A stretch of DNA of 64,000 nt from an uncultured Oscillospiraceae bacterium (GTDB lineage: Bacteria; Bacillota; Clostridia; Oscillospirales; Oscillospiraceae), in NCBI GenBank assembly GCA_934646185.1, contig CAKUEH010000001.1, positions 62,001 to 126,000 of the forward strand, in the 5' to 3' direction. Numbering within the stretch: the first letter of the stretch is position 1; each line of letters starts with the position of its first letter. The translations under genes and the position numbers were made by a program. Shown here piece after piece: positions 22,109 to 30,800 of the stretch. The notes below the pieces were generated by a model. It was given only the letters and a program-made list of their open reading frames with translations. It had not been told where the DNA came from and did not search any database.

Positions 22109-23866
22109 TTATAATTGATAGACCCGGCGGTACTCTTCGTAATAGCGCTCGTACATGTCGGATTTGAGTTCCTTGAGGCTGTTCAGGTATTCGTGCGTGT
22201 CAAACGAGTCCGATTCCAGCTCGATCAGAGCGACCGCGATGTTGGAGCAGTGATCCGCAACGCGCTCGTAGTTGGTCAGAAGATCGTTGAATACAAAGCC
22301 CTGCCCCAGCGTACAGAGTCCCTTTTGCAGGCGGTCAACATGGTGGAGCTTCATTTCGTCGCAGAGATTGTCGATCAGCTCTTCGAGCGGCTCGACGCGG
22401 GCGGCAAGCTGCAGATCGTTGTTGACGAACGACCGGATCGCCGTGGACAGGATCTCTGTCAGCGCAGCCTCCATGACCTCCAGCTCATGCGCGGCGGCAT
22501 CGGAGAAGGACAGATTTTTCTGGTGCAGTTCCCGTGCGCCCTCCGCAATGTTCAGTGCGTGGTCGGAAATACGCTCAAAATCGGAGATCGTGTGCAGAAA
22601 TTTGGAGACCTCCGCGTTTTGCTTCGCCGTCATTTCGCGCTCTGTGACCTTGACCAGATAGGTGCCGAGCTTATCCTCGTAGCGGTCGACCGACGTTTCC
22701 AGATCCTCGACCAGCTTGAACCGCTCGTCGGAATAGCCGTGCAGCAGCGCGACCGCCTCGACAAAATTCCGCTTGGCTTCCTCCGCCATGGCGTTGATGG
22801 TCAGGCGGCTCTGTTCGATCGCCAGCGCCGGATGCTGGATGAAGCGTTCTTCGAGCCGCATGGCCTCCGGCTCGACCACCTTCTGCTGCGGCTTGTCGCG
22901 CACCAGAAGATTGACCACCTTTTCGATCTGCCGCGTAAACGGCAGAAGCGCAACGACTTTAATCAAGCGGAAAATCGTATTTACAAACGCGATGGAGACG
23001 CTGGTCATAATACGGTCTGCAAACGGAAACCGGATCAGCGCATCCAGCATATAATAAATAGCCGCAAAGAAGACCACGCCTGTGACCTCGGCGACCAGAT
23101 AGACCATGGCGGTCCGCTTGCCGTCGACAGACGCGCCGATGGCAGACAGGAGCACCGGCATGGCCGCGCCGATGGCAATGCCCATGATGATGGGCAGCGC
23201 AATGGAAAAATCGATGATGCCGGTCGATGCGAGCGCCTGCAGAATGCCGACCGCCGCAGACGCGGACTGCAGCACGCAGGTAAACAGCGTGCCGAAGAGG
23301 ATGCCGAGGAACGGATTGGAGAAGGATGTCAGGATGCGGATAAAGGTCGGGTCGTCGCGCAGAGGCGAAACGGCGGCAGACATTGTGGACATGCCGAACA
23401 TCAAAACCGCAAAGCCCATCAGAATATCGCCGATATGTTTTTTTGCCGGATCCTTCGCCGCCATGCGCAAAACGATGCCGACGACAGAGATCACGCCCGT
23501 CAAAGTCGCCGTAGAGAACAGATCGAGCCAGCCGCCGGTCGAGCCGATATCGGAAAGACAGATGATCCAGCCCGTGATGGACGTGCCGAGGATCGCGCCG
23601 AGTACGATGGAAATAGCCTGCCGAACCTTCATCATGCCGGAGTTGACAAAGCCGACGATCATGACCGACGTGGCCGAGGAGGACTGAATGACGGCTGTGA
23701 CGCCGGCGCCCAGCAGAAAACCCTTGATCGGGCTGCCGGTCAGCCGGTACAGGATCAGCTCCAGCTTATTGCCCGCGACCTGCTTGAGCCCATCGCCCAT
23801 CAGCGCCATGCCGAACAAAAACAGCGCGATGCCGCTCAGCAGCGAGATTACATTCGAAATACCCAC
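22109..23866 (-). CDS. Na+/phosphate cotransporter with C-terminal PhoU-like domain
   Basis: A protein of about 585 residues. The N-terminal half (about 1-310) is a NptA/PNaS Na+/Pi cotransporter with two inverted Q-S-S repeats, seen as A-V-I-Q-S-S-S-A-T-S and V-L-Q-S-A-S-A-A-V-G. The C-terminal part (about 345-560) is helical and PhoU-like (H-T-I-S-D-F-E-R-I-S-D-H-A-L-N-I and Y-E-R-V-A-D-H-C-S-N-I-A). GTG at 23866 is preferred because AGAGAGG lies nine bases upstream; an in-frame ATG at 23875 would directly abut that ribosome site. Divergent from phoPR, with PHO-box-like repeats between them, so phosphate control is likely. Confidence 0.9.
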   Translation of the reverse strand: MGISNVISLLSGIALFLFGMALMGDGLKQVAGNKLELILYRLTGSPIKGFLLGAGVTAVIQSSSATSVMIVGFVNSGMMKVRQAISIVLGAILGTSITGWIICLSDIGSTGGWLDLFSTATLTGVISVVGIVLRMAAKDPAKKHIGDILMGFAVLMFGMSTMSAAVSPLRDDPTFIRILTSFSNPFLGILFGTLFTCVLQSASAAVGILQALASTGIIDFSIALPIIMGIAIGAAMPVLLSAIGASVDGKRTAMVYLVAEVTGVVFFAAIYYMLDALIRFPFADRIMTSVSIAFVNTIFRLIKVVALLPFTRQIEKVVNLLVRDKPQQKVVEPEAMRLEERFIQHPALAIEQSRLTINAMAEEAKRNFVEAVALLHGYSDERFKLVEDLETSVDRYEDKLGTYLVKVTEREMTAKQNAEVSKFLHTISDFERISDHALNIAEGARELHQKNLSFSDAAAHELEVMEAALTEILSTAIRSFVNNDLQLAARVEPLEELIDNLCDEMKLHHVDRLQKGLCTLGQGFVFNDLLTNYERVADHCSNIAVALIELESDSFDTHEYLNSLKELKSDMYERYYEEYRRVYQL

Positions 23867-23885
23867 GCATAACATCCTCTCTGTG

Positions 23886-24012
23886 TATTAACTGTATGTT
23901 AAAGATCGAATCTTAAATGTTTTGTATGTTTTATCTTAAATTCATGTTAAATCTTGCTTTTTCTTTACATTTCACGTAAACTTAACATAAAGAGGATCGA
24001 CGATTTTACATT
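23886..24012. promoter_or_regulatory. PHO-box-like repeats between Na/Pi transporter and phoPR
   Basis: AT-rich gap with repeated TTAA-type hexamers. Two pairs have the 11-base period of Bacillus PhoP boxes (TTAACA-N5-TTAACA): TTAACT at 23888 with TTAAAG at 23899, and TTAAAT at 23936 with TTAAAT at 23947. Others are TTAAAT (23913), TTACAT (23965), TTAACA (23982) and TTTACA (24005). TGTATGTT occurs twice exactly 30 bases apart (23893 and 23923). Confidence 0.55.
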
Positions 24013-24047
24013 TACGGTTTATTGTATTCGCAAAAGGAGTGGTTCAG

Positions 24048-24725
24048 ATGATCTATTTACTGGAAGATGACGATTCCATCCGTAAGCTCGTGCTCTACGG
24101 ACTGGACAGCCAGGGCTTTCAGGCAAAGGGCTTTGCGCTTCCCTCGGAGTTCTGGCGCGCCATGGATGCGGAGCTCCCGGAGCTTGTGCTGCTCGATATC
24201 ATGCTGCCGGAAGAGGACGGACTGTCTATCCTGAAAAAGCTGCGCGCCCGGCCCGCGACCCGGCGGCTGCCCATCATCATGCTGACGGCAAAGAATTCGG
24301 AATATGACCGCGTGATCGGACTTGACCACGGCGCGGACGACTTTGTTTCCAAGCCGTTTTCCATGCTGGAGCTCATTGCGCGTATCCGCGCCGTTTTGCG
24401 CCGGGCAGAGCCCGCGCAGACGAGCGGCGATTATTCGCTCGGTCTGCTGTTCGTCTCCCCTGACCGGCACGAGGTCAAGGTCGGCGGCAAGGACGTGACG
24501 CTGACCAACAAGGAATTTGAGCTTTTATGCCTGCTGCTGCGCAACAAGGGTATCGTGCTGACGCGCGCAACGCTGATGGATCGCGTCTGGGGATTCGAGT
24601 CTGAGCGCGAAAACCGGACGCTGGATGTCCACATCCGGACGCTGCGCGTCAAGCTCGGCGAAGCCGGCAGCTATATTGAGACCGTGCGCGGCATCGGCTA
24701 TAAGATTGGAGGTGAAGGCGTATGA
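24048..24725 (+). CDS. PhoP/PhoB-type response regulator
   Basis: A 225-residue OmpR-family regulator. Receiver domain about 1-118 with acidic pocket D7/D8, phospho-acceptor D50 (L-L-D-I-M-L-P) and the K in F-V-S-K-P-F. The winged-helix DNA-binding domain spans about 130-225 (L-T-N-K-E-F-E-L-L-C-L-L and T-L-D-V-H-I-R-T-L-R-V-K-L). The ATG at 24048 is chosen by AAAGGAG eight bases upstream. Its stop overlaps the start of the histidine kinase by four bases. Target phosphate genes are suggested by the adjacent divergent Na/Pi transporter, but PhoP identity is inferred from context. Confidence 0.9.
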   Translation: MIYLLEDDDSIRKLVLYGLDSQGFQAKGFALPSEFWRAMDAELPELVLLDIMLPEEDGLSILKKLRARPATRRLPIIMLTAKNSEYDRVIGLDHGADDFVSKPFSMLELIARIRAVLRRAEPAQTSGDYSLGLLFVSPDRHEVKVGGKDVTLTNKEFELLCLLLRNKGIVLTRATLMDRVWGFESERENRTLDVHIRTLRVKLGEAGSYIETVRGIGYKIGGEGV

Positions 24726-26383
24726 CGGCCAAGATCTTTCGGAACGCATTCCTGATCGGCTTTACCGTTCTGCTTGCCTGCATCCTGCTGTTCTTCTTTA
24801 TTATGTACTCGAACTACCAGGCGCAGGCCTATGACATTCTGGAAGTTGAAGCCGGACATATCTCCGAGGGCATGCAGATCTGCGGCGGCGAAGAATATCT
24901 CGCCTCGATGCAGTCCAATGAACGCATCACCTGGATCGCGCCGGACGGCTCCGTGCTCTACGACAACATGGCGGATGCAGACACAATGGAAAACCATCTC
25001 CTCCGCCCGGAGGTACAGGAGGCGTTCGAAACCGGAAGCGGCCGATCCGACCGGTATTCGTCCACGATCCTGGAAAAGAACAATTACTATGCCCTGCTGC
25101 TGAAAGACGGCACCGTCCTGCGTGTAGCGGGAAAGCAGACGAGCATGGCGGCAATGGCGCTGATGCTGGTGCAGCCGTCGCTGTGGATCGTAGTGCTGGT
25201 GCTGGTTTTGTGCGGGCTGCTCGCCATGCGGCTGGCCAGGCAGATCGTCCGGCCCATCAACGCCATCAACCCGGATAATCCAAATGCCACGCCGACATAC
25301 CCGGAGCTTCAGCCCCTGATCTCCCGCCTGCAGGAGCAGAACCGCACCATCCGCACACAGCTGAGCGAGCTGTCAACGCGCCAACGTGAGTTTGACGCGA
25401 TCACAGAAAACATGCGCGAGGGCTTTCTGATCGTCGACGACAAATGCAACATTCTCTCGAGCAACCGCAGCGCGCTGCGCCTGCTGGGGATCGACGGAAC
25501 GGCGAAGCCGGAGAATCTGCATCAGGCTGTCTGCTCCAGCGAGCTTCTGGCGCTGGTCGACGCCGCGCTGGATGGAACGCGGGGCGACGAAGAGCTCTCT
25601 GTCGGCGGCGGAACATGGCAGCTGTTTGCCAATCCGGTCATTACCGGCAGCCGCGTGACGGGCGCGATCGTGATCTTTATGGACGTGACGGAGCGCGAAC
25701 AGCGCGAGGCGCTGCGCCGCGAATTCTCCGCCAACGTTTCGCACGAGCTCAAGACGCCGCTCACCTCCATCACCGGCTTTGCCGAGCTCATGAAGGAGGG
25801 CATGGTTCCGAAGGAGAAAATGCAGGAGTTTTCCGGCGATATTTACCGGGAGTCCCGCCGCCTGATCGATCTGGTCGACGATATCATCCAGCTTTCCCGG
25901 CTGGACGAGGGAACGGCGAACTTTACAAAAACGCCGGTAGACCTGTATGTGCTTGCGGGCAGCGTCATTGAGAGCCTCCGCCCCGTCGCGCAGCGGCAGG
26001 ATATCACGCTCACGCTCTCCGGTCAGCATGCTGTTATTCCGGGCGTTGAGCAGCTTCTGCAGGAAATGATCTACAATCTCTGCGACAACGCGATCAAGTA
26101 TAACGTGCCCGGCGGCAATGTCACCGTTTCTGTCTGGCAGAACGGGCCGACCACAACGCTCTCCGTCGTGGATACCGGCATCGGCATTCCCTATGCCGAC
26201 CAGAGCCGTGTATTTGAGCGCTTCTACCGCGTCGACAAGAGTCACTCCAAGGAGGTTGGCGGCACAGGTCTGGGCCTGTCCATTGTCAAGCACGCCGCGC
26301 AGTACCACGGCGCGAAGATCGAGCTCAAAAGCGATCCCGGCAAGGGCACAGCGATCGCCGTCAATTTTACCGCCGCAAAATAA
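24722..26383 (+). CDS. PhoR-type sensor histidine kinase
   Basis: A 553-residue membrane kinase. Helix 1 at about 8-30 and helix 2 at about 145-165 flank a short extracytoplasmic segment; a linker/HAMP-like part, a PAS domain (about 220-325), HisKA with phospho-acceptor H341 in V-S-H-E-L-K-T-P, and HATPase_c follow (N box around N-L-C-D-N-A-I-K-Y, G1 D-T-G-I-G-I-P, G2 G-G-T-G-L-G-L-S-I-V). This layout with PAS is that of PhoR. Co-translated with the regulator by an ATGA overlap. Confidence 0.9.
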   Translation: MTAKIFRNAFLIGFTVLLACILLFFFIMYSNYQAQAYDILEVEAGHISEGMQICGGEEYLASMQSNERITWIAPDGSVLYDNMADADTMENHLLRPEVQEAFETGSGRSDRYSSTILEKNNYYALLLKDGTVLRVAGKQTSMAAMALMLVQPSLWIVVLVLVLCGLLAMRLARQIVRPINAINPDNPNATPTYPELQPLISRLQEQNRTIRTQLSELSTRQREFDAITENMREGFLIVDDKCNILSSNRSALRLLGIDGTAKPENLHQAVCSSELLALVDAALDGTRGDEELSVGGGTWQLFANPVITGSRVTGAIVIFMDVTEREQREALRREFSANVSHELKTPLTSITGFAELMKEGMVPKEKMQEFSGDIYRESRRLIDLVDDIIQLSRLDEGTANFTKTPVDLYVLAGSVIESLRPVAQRQDITLTLSGQHAVIPGVEQLLQEMIYNLCDNAIKYNVPGGNVTVSVWQNGPTTTLSVVDTGIGIPYADQSRVFERFYRVDKSHSKEVGGTGLGLSIVKHAAQYHGAKIELKSDPGKGTAIAVNFTAAK

Positions 26384-26397
26384 CCGTGAATTCTGAT

Positions 26398-26429
26398 AGG
26401 GCTGCTGCTCCGGCAGCGGCCCTCTTTCG
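26398..26429 (+). terminator. Terminator after phoR-type gene
   Basis: AGGGCTGCTGC (26398-26408) pairs with GCAGCGGCCCT (26413-26423) with one wobble, followed by CTTTCGT. T-run is short. Confidence 0.55.
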
Positions 26430-26525
26430 TACATTTTCCCGATCCTGCCTGAATCGCCCATTTTTCGCTTGCATCGCGGTTTTTTATCCGTTAAAATACC
26501 GGTATCTGTTCTTTGGAGGCGTTTC

Positions 26526-27170
26526 ATGCACGAAATGACGTTTGCTGCCGCTGCGCTGATGATCTGCGTCGCGGCTGGTTCCTATCTGGCGGGCTGCTGC
26601 AACGGCGCGATTATCACATCGTTCCTGTTTTATAAGGACGATATCCGAAGACACGGCAGCCATAACGCCGGACTGACCAATTTTTACCGCGTTTACGGCG
26701 GAAAATTCGCAGTCTGTGTCATTCTGGTCGACATGCTGAAGGCGTTCGTCGCGGTGAAGCTCGGCTCGATCGTATTTGATGCCTATCTTGGGCTCCGGCT
26801 GGAGGGCGAATATTTTTCCGCACTGTTCTGCGTGATCGGGCATATCTTCCCCGCGTTCTATTCCTTCAAGGGAGGCAAGGGCATTCTTTGCAGCGGAACG
26901 CTCCTTCTGCTGCTGGACTGGCGCATCGCGGCGGTCGGCTGGGGGCTGTTTCTGCTGCTGTGGCTCACGACGCGGTATGTCTCGCTCGGCTCCGTATCCG
27001 GCGCTGTCAGCTTTCCGGTCACAACGCTGATCTTCTGTCCGGGGAATTGGGCAGTTTTCGCGCTGTCGCTTCTCATTGCGGCGCTCGTGATCTGGGCGCA
27101 CCGGGAGAATATCCGCCGTCTGCTGCACGGCACGGAATCCAGATTTCGCTGGCACACGGACGCTCCCTGA
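26526..27170 (+). CDS. plsY: Acyl-phosphate:glycerol-3-phosphate acyltransferase PlsY
   Basis: A 214-residue multi-span protein with PlsY motifs in order: G-S-x-x-A near the N-terminus (here A-G-S-Y-L-A-G-C-C-N-G-A), the S-H-N-A-G-L-T-N-F-Y-R-V-Y-G block (glycerol-phosphate site), and G-H-I-F-P-A-F-Y-S-F-K-G-G-K-G. These match motifs 1-3 of the enzyme that adds the first acyl chain to glycerol 3-phosphate, using acyl-phosphate from PlsX (also in this window, at 62419). G-C-C-N in place of the usual S-x-P-x-A is a deviation. GGAGG lies seven bases before the ATG. Probably co-transcribed with the amidohydrolase 35 bases downstream. Confidence 0.88.
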   Translation: MHEMTFAAAALMICVAAGSYLAGCCNGAIITSFLFYKDDIRRHGSHNAGLTNFYRVYGGKFAVCVILVDMLKAFVAVKLGSIVFDAYLGLRLEGEYFSALFCVIGHIFPAFYSFKGGKGILCSGTLLLLLDWRIAAVGWGLFLLLWLTTRYVSLGSVSGAVSFPVTTLIFCPGNWAVFALSLLIAALVIWAHRENIRRLLHGTESRFRWHTDAP

Positions 27171-27205
27171 ACGAGCCGGCTGATTTTCAGACAGAGAGGT
27201 TTTCC

Positions 27206-28036
27206 ATGATCATCGACTTCCACACCCACACCTTCCCGGATCAGATCGCCGCTTCGGCCGTTGCACGCCTGTCTGACAGGGCCAATATCCCCGCGTATTC
27301 CAGCGGTACGGCAGGCGGACTGCTGCTGGCGGAACGGGCTGCTGGCGTTGACCGTTCGATCATTCTTCCGGTCGCCACAAAGCCGGAACAGGTCCACCAT
27401 ATCAATGACGCCGCTGCCGCGCACAACGAGCACGCGTTCGTCACAAATATGTTCTCCTTTGCCTGCATCCATCCGGACTATACGGATTGGAAGCAGGAGC
27501 TCGACCGCATTGCCGCCCGGAATATGCGCGGCATCAAAATTCACCCGGCCTATCAGCAGACCGATCTGGATGATCCGAAATATCTGCGCATTCTGGAACG
27601 TGCGGGCGAGCTCGGGCTGATCGTTGTGACGCACACGGGTCTTGACATCGGCTTCCCCGGCTGCATGTGCTGCACGCCGGAAAAGGCCGGAAACGCGCTT
27701 CGGCAGGTCGGCCCTGTGACGCTCGTACTGGCGCACATGGGCGGCTGGCGCTGCTGGGATGCGGTCCCGGAGCTTCTGGCGGATACCTCTGCCCTGCTGG
27801 ACACGTCGTTCTCGCTTCACGCGGCGGACACGGCGGACGGGGATCCCCAATGGCTTTCTGATGAAGCGTTCGTAAGCCTTGTCCGCGTCTTCGGCGCAGA
27901 GCGGATCCTGTTCGGGACAGACAGCCCGTGGACAGACCCGCAGGCAGAGCTCCGGCACATCCGCGCGCTTCCGCTCTCGGAGGAAGAAAAGACAGCGATC
28001 CTCGGCGGAAACGCCAAACGGCTGCTGAAAATCTGA
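27206..28036 (+). CDS. TIM-barrel amidohydrolase (ACMSD-like metal hydrolase family)
   Basis: A 276-residue amidohydrolase_2 family protein. Metal-ligand motifs in order: H-T-H near the start (I-D-F-H-T-H-T-F-P-D, residues 5-7), K-I-H-P-A-Y (barrel strand), V-V-T-H-T-G, and the final G-T-D-S-P-W. Family members hydrolyse or decarboxylate diverse small substrates, and the substrate here cannot be read. The ATG at 27206 has AGAGAGG upstream; the frame is open much further upstream but overlaps plsY. C-terminal residues (I-L-G-G-N-A-K-R-L-L) are typical of the family. Confidence 0.85.
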   Translation: MIIDFHTHTFPDQIAASAVARLSDRANIPAYSSGTAGGLLLAERAAGVDRSIILPVATKPEQVHHINDAAAAHNEHAFVTNMFSFACIHPDYTDWKQELDRIAARNMRGIKIHPAYQQTDLDDPKYLRILERAGELGLIVVTHTGLDIGFPGCMCCTPEKAGNALRQVGPVTLVLAHMGGWRCWDAVPELLADTSALLDTSFSLHAADTADGDPQWLSDEAFVSLVRVFGAERILFGTDSPWTDPQAELRHIRALPLSEEEKTAILGGNAKRLLKI

Positions 28037-28049
28037 ATTTAGACACATA

Positions 28050-28085
28050 AACCGCCCGGTGCTGATCGCACCGGGCGGTTGCTTA
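28050..28085. terminator. Terminator between amidohydrolase and DUF1624-like gene
   Basis: AACCGCCCGGTGC (28050-28062), TGATC, GCACCGGGCGGTT (28068-28080). Perfect 13-base stem between convergent genes; short T-tracts on both sides. Confidence 0.75.
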
Positions 28086-28799
28086 TCGTTTCAGCGCCGC
28101 GATCAGCTCCAGCAGGCCATAGACGACAGGCTGATGGAGCAGATAGATGAACAGGGACTGGCGGCCGCACCAGCAGAAGAAGCGTGCGACCGCGCTTTCC
28201 CGGAACGTGCCGGGCAGGCGCGTTTTTTTGTCCGCGTAGACCGTTCTGCCAAGGACAGCCCCGAGCATGTACCAGCCGAGGTGCGGAAGGAGCGGAAAAT
28301 AATCGCTGGACGCAAAGCCTTCATAGACGAACCCGAGCGGAAACAGGAATTTTGCTTCCACGACTGTGCCGGAAATGAGATAACCGGTCACGACAAGCAC
28401 GACGCCCATGGCGGCCAGCGCCTGCGTCGGCAGCTTTTTATAAACAGGATAGAGCATCATGCAGATGCCCAGCAGATGCAGCACGCCGAACCAGACGATC
28501 ACATCGCGTGCGGCCATGCCGAGGCGGTACATGCCGAAGGTCACGAGCGAAATGAGCATGCCGCAGGCAAAAACGATGCAGCCGCGCCGGAAGCTGCGCG
28601 AGCCGAGCGTGGCGCAGCAGCCGGATAAAATGACAAATATCACACCGCCGTACTGCTGGATGAACACATACCACGCGGGCAGATGCAGATCGAGGCCGAT
28701 AAAATAGATCAGATCAAAAATCAGATGGATGAGGATCACGCAGAGGATGCAAAGCCCGCGCAGCGCGTCCAGCTCCCAGATCCGGTCGGTTTTCTTCAT
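28083..28799 (-). CDS. DUF1624/HGSNAT-like membrane acyltransferase-type protein
   Basis: A 238-residue protein with about seven hydrophobic spans. It opens with R-I-W-E-L-D-A-L-R-G-L-C-I, the signature of the heparan-alpha-glucosaminide N-acetyltransferase-like (DUF1624) family, and ends with C-W-C-G-R-Q-S-L-F-I-Y-L-L-H-Q-P, also typical. These proteins are thought to move acyl groups across the membrane, but most bacterial members are uncharacterised. The start at 28799 follows an AGGTGA site. Downstream of the acyl-CoA synthetase on the same strand, beyond a hairpin. Confidence 0.8.
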   Translation of the reverse strand: MKKTDRIWELDALRGLCILCVILIHLIFDLIYFIGLDLHLPAWYVFIQQYGGVIFVILSGCCATLGSRSFRRGCIVFACGMLISLVTFGMYRLGMAARDVIVWFGVLHLLGICMMLYPVYKKLPTQALAAMGVVLVVTGYLISGTVVEAKFLFPLGFVYEGFASSDYFPLLPHLGWYMLGAVLGRTVYADKKTRLPGTFRESAVARFFCWCGRQSLFIYLLHQPVVYGLLELIAALKR

Positions 28800-28820
28800 G
28801 GAAATCACCTGAAATCGGCG

Positions 28821-28847
28821 CAGCCTGCCGCGTATCGCGGCAGGCTG
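28821..28847 (-). terminator. Hairpin after acyl-CoA synthetase
   Basis: CAGCCTGCCGCG / CGCGGCAGGCTG (28821-28832, 28836-28847), perfect 12-base stem with a three-base loop; poor T-run on the minus strand, so termination is uncertain. Confidence 0.5.
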
Positions 28848-28857
28848 CCGGAATGGA

Positions 28858-30600
28858 TTACGAATTGTTTGCGTCTTCCGCGGCCTGACGCTCGGCCTCT
28901 TCCTCTTCGAGCACGCGGTAGGCGACCTTGCCGACCAGCGTCTTGGGAAGCTCGGGGCGGAACTCGATGTCATACGGCATGGCATACTTTGCGATATGCT
29001 GGCGGCAGTAGTCGAGGATCTCCTGCTTGACCGCGTCCGACGGCTCATAGCCCGGGCGCAGGACGACGAAGGCTTTGACCTTTTGCATCTTATACGGATC
29101 CTTGACGCCGATGACGCAGGACAGGAGGACCTTTTCATGGCCGTCGATGATGTTTTCCAGCTGGCCGGGATAGACGTTGTAGCCGGAGGTGATGATCATG
29201 CGCTTGATGCGCTGTGAGAAATAGACGAAGCCGTCCTCGTCCATCTTGCCGAGGTCGCCGGTATGCAGCCAGATGCGGCCGTCCTCGTGGCGGCGGAGGG
29301 TGTTGGACGTTTCTTCGGCATTGTCGACATACTCCAGCATGACCGACGGACCGGAAACGCAGATCTCGCCTTCGAGGTTGGCATCGAGCTCCTGCGTAGT
29401 GCCGGGCTTGACGATCTTGTAATAGGTATCCGGGAACGGAACGCCGATGGAGCCGACGCGGTTATAGTCCTTCGGCGTCAGGCAGGAGGCCGTGACGCAC
29501 TCGGTCAGACCATAGCCCTGCCGCACCTGTACGGAGGCGTTGTGCGCCTTGAGGAAATCGTCGACCTTTTTCTTGAGCTCGATGGACATGCTGTCGCCGC
29601 CGGAGAACACGCCCTTGAGGCAGCTGAGGTCGGCGTTCTCGAGCTTTTCAGCGCGCAGCAGCGCCTCAAACAGTGTCGGGACACCGGGGATGATATTCGG
29701 CTGCTTCTTGATGAGAAGCTCCGCGTAGGTATTGACGTTGAATTTCGGGACAAGGATGCAGCATGCGCCGCCGATGAGGGCGGTATGGATGCCGATGCCG
29801 AGACCGAAGCCATGGAACACAGGCATGACGGAGAGCATCTTCATGCCGTCAATGGGCGAGAACCCGGAGGCGGCGATGGTCTGAAGGCCCAAGGCGTTGA
29901 AATTCATGTTGGACAGGAGAATGCCCTTGGTCGTGCCGGTCGTGCCGCCGGAATAAAGGATGGATGCGCCTTCCTCGGCTTTGCCGAATTCTCTTGGAAG
30001 GGGCAGATCGCGCTTTTTGCCGACGCGCTGGAATTCCGACCACCAGATGTAATCGCCCTTTTTCGGGGGCTTGGGATACTTGCGGGCTGCCGTCAGGGCA
30101 TAGCCAACGGCAAGGTGCGGATACAGCTCGTCCTCGATCTTGGCCAGCAGCAGCTTGCAGTCCTTGTTGTCAAACTCAGGCATGATGGGCGCGATCTTGG
30201 CATAGAACTGGTCGAGCGTAAGAATGCACTTGGAGTGCGAGAAGTTGAGGTAGAATTTGATCTCCCCCGCAGCGGAGAGCGGATGGATCATATTGGACAC
30301 CGCGCCGATGCGGTTCAGGCCATAGAACGCATGCAGGGCCTGCGGACAGTTTGGCATGCAGATGGTGACGCGGTCGCCCTTTTTGATGCCCATGGCGAGG
30401 AACGCCTGCGCGGTCTCGTCGATCTTCTGCATGAACTGCGTGAAGGTCGTCTTCTTGCCCATGAATTCATAAGCGGGCAGCTTCGGGTTGCGCTCGGCTG
30501 CGGCCTTGACCATCTGATAGATGGTCTTCTGGGGATAGGACAGATGATGCGGCACATTGCCGTAATACTTTAACCAGGGAGCGGAAGAGGAAAGACTCAT
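28858..30600 (-). CDS. Long-chain acyl-CoA synthetase / AMP-binding ligase
   Basis: A 580-residue adenylate-forming enzyme. The P-loop is Y-S-G-G-T-T-G-T-T-K-G (about 217-227), the A5 motif is R-Q-G-Y-G-L-T-E-C, the A7 motif is W-L-H-T-G-D-L-G-K-M-D, and the A8/hinge is I-K-R-M-I-I-T-S-G-Y-N-V-Y-P. The A10 lysine lies in L-P-K-T-L-V-G-K-V-A-Y-R. It activates a fatty or aryl acid with ATP and CoA; chain length is unknown. The ATG at 30600 is preferred over 30609 because AAAGG is properly spaced for it. Single promoter upstream. Confidence 0.9.
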   Translation of the reverse strand: MSLSSSAPWLKYYGNVPHHLSYPQKTIYQMVKAAAERNPKLPAYEFMGKKTTFTQFMQKIDETAQAFLAMGIKKGDRVTICMPNCPQALHAFYGLNRIGAVSNMIHPLSAAGEIKFYLNFSHSKCILTLDQFYAKIAPIMPEFDNKDCKLLLAKIEDELYPHLAVGYALTAARKYPKPPKKGDYIWWSEFQRVGKKRDLPLPREFGKAEEGASILYSGGTTGTTKGILLSNMNFNALGLQTIAASGFSPIDGMKMLSVMPVFHGFGLGIGIHTALIGGACCILVPKFNVNTYAELLIKKQPNIIPGVPTLFEALLRAEKLENADLSCLKGVFSGGDSMSIELKKKVDDFLKAHNASVQVRQGYGLTECVTASCLTPKDYNRVGSIGVPFPDTYYKIVKPGTTQELDANLEGEICVSGPSVMLEYVDNAEETSNTLRRHEDGRIWLHTGDLGKMDEDGFVYFSQRIKRMIITSGYNVYPGQLENIIDGHEKVLLSCVIGVKDPYKMQKVKAFVVLRPGYEPSDAVKQEILDYCRQHIAKYAMPYDIEFRPELPKTLVGKVAYRVLEEEEAERQAAEDANNS

Positions 30601-30676
30601 TTTTTTCATCCTTTCGGGCGGTTTATTTCACACACCTCTGCCGCCCGTTCACACACCGAAGACGGCAGATATATAC

Positions 30677-30705
30677 ATTATACCTGTTTCGGCCTCAAAT
30701 AGCAA
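30677..30705 (-). promoter_or_regulatory. Promoter of the acyl-CoA synthetase gene
   Basis: Read on the minus strand: TTGCTA (30700-30705), 17-base spacer, perfect TATAAT (30677-30682). Confidence 0.7.
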
Positions 30706-30760
30706 GATTTTCTTACAGGCAGATCCCGCGCGGTGTATAAAATACCCGGCCATGAAGGAC

Positions 30761-30792
30761 GAAGCGCCCGCGGTGCTTTCCGCAGGCGCTTC
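30761..30792 (-). terminator. Hairpin at the end of the sugar ABC operon
   Basis: GAAGCGCCCGCGG (30761-30773) pairs with CCGCAGGCGCTTC (30780-30792), one mismatch. It lies nine bases after the ATPase stop codon; the following T-tract is poor. Confidence 0.5.
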
Positions 30793-30800
30793 GCTGAACA

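Noticed and set aside
22115..23872. 585-codon open frame on the plus strand
   Set aside because: Exact antisense of the Na/Pi transporter; no ribosome site and no recognisable domain.
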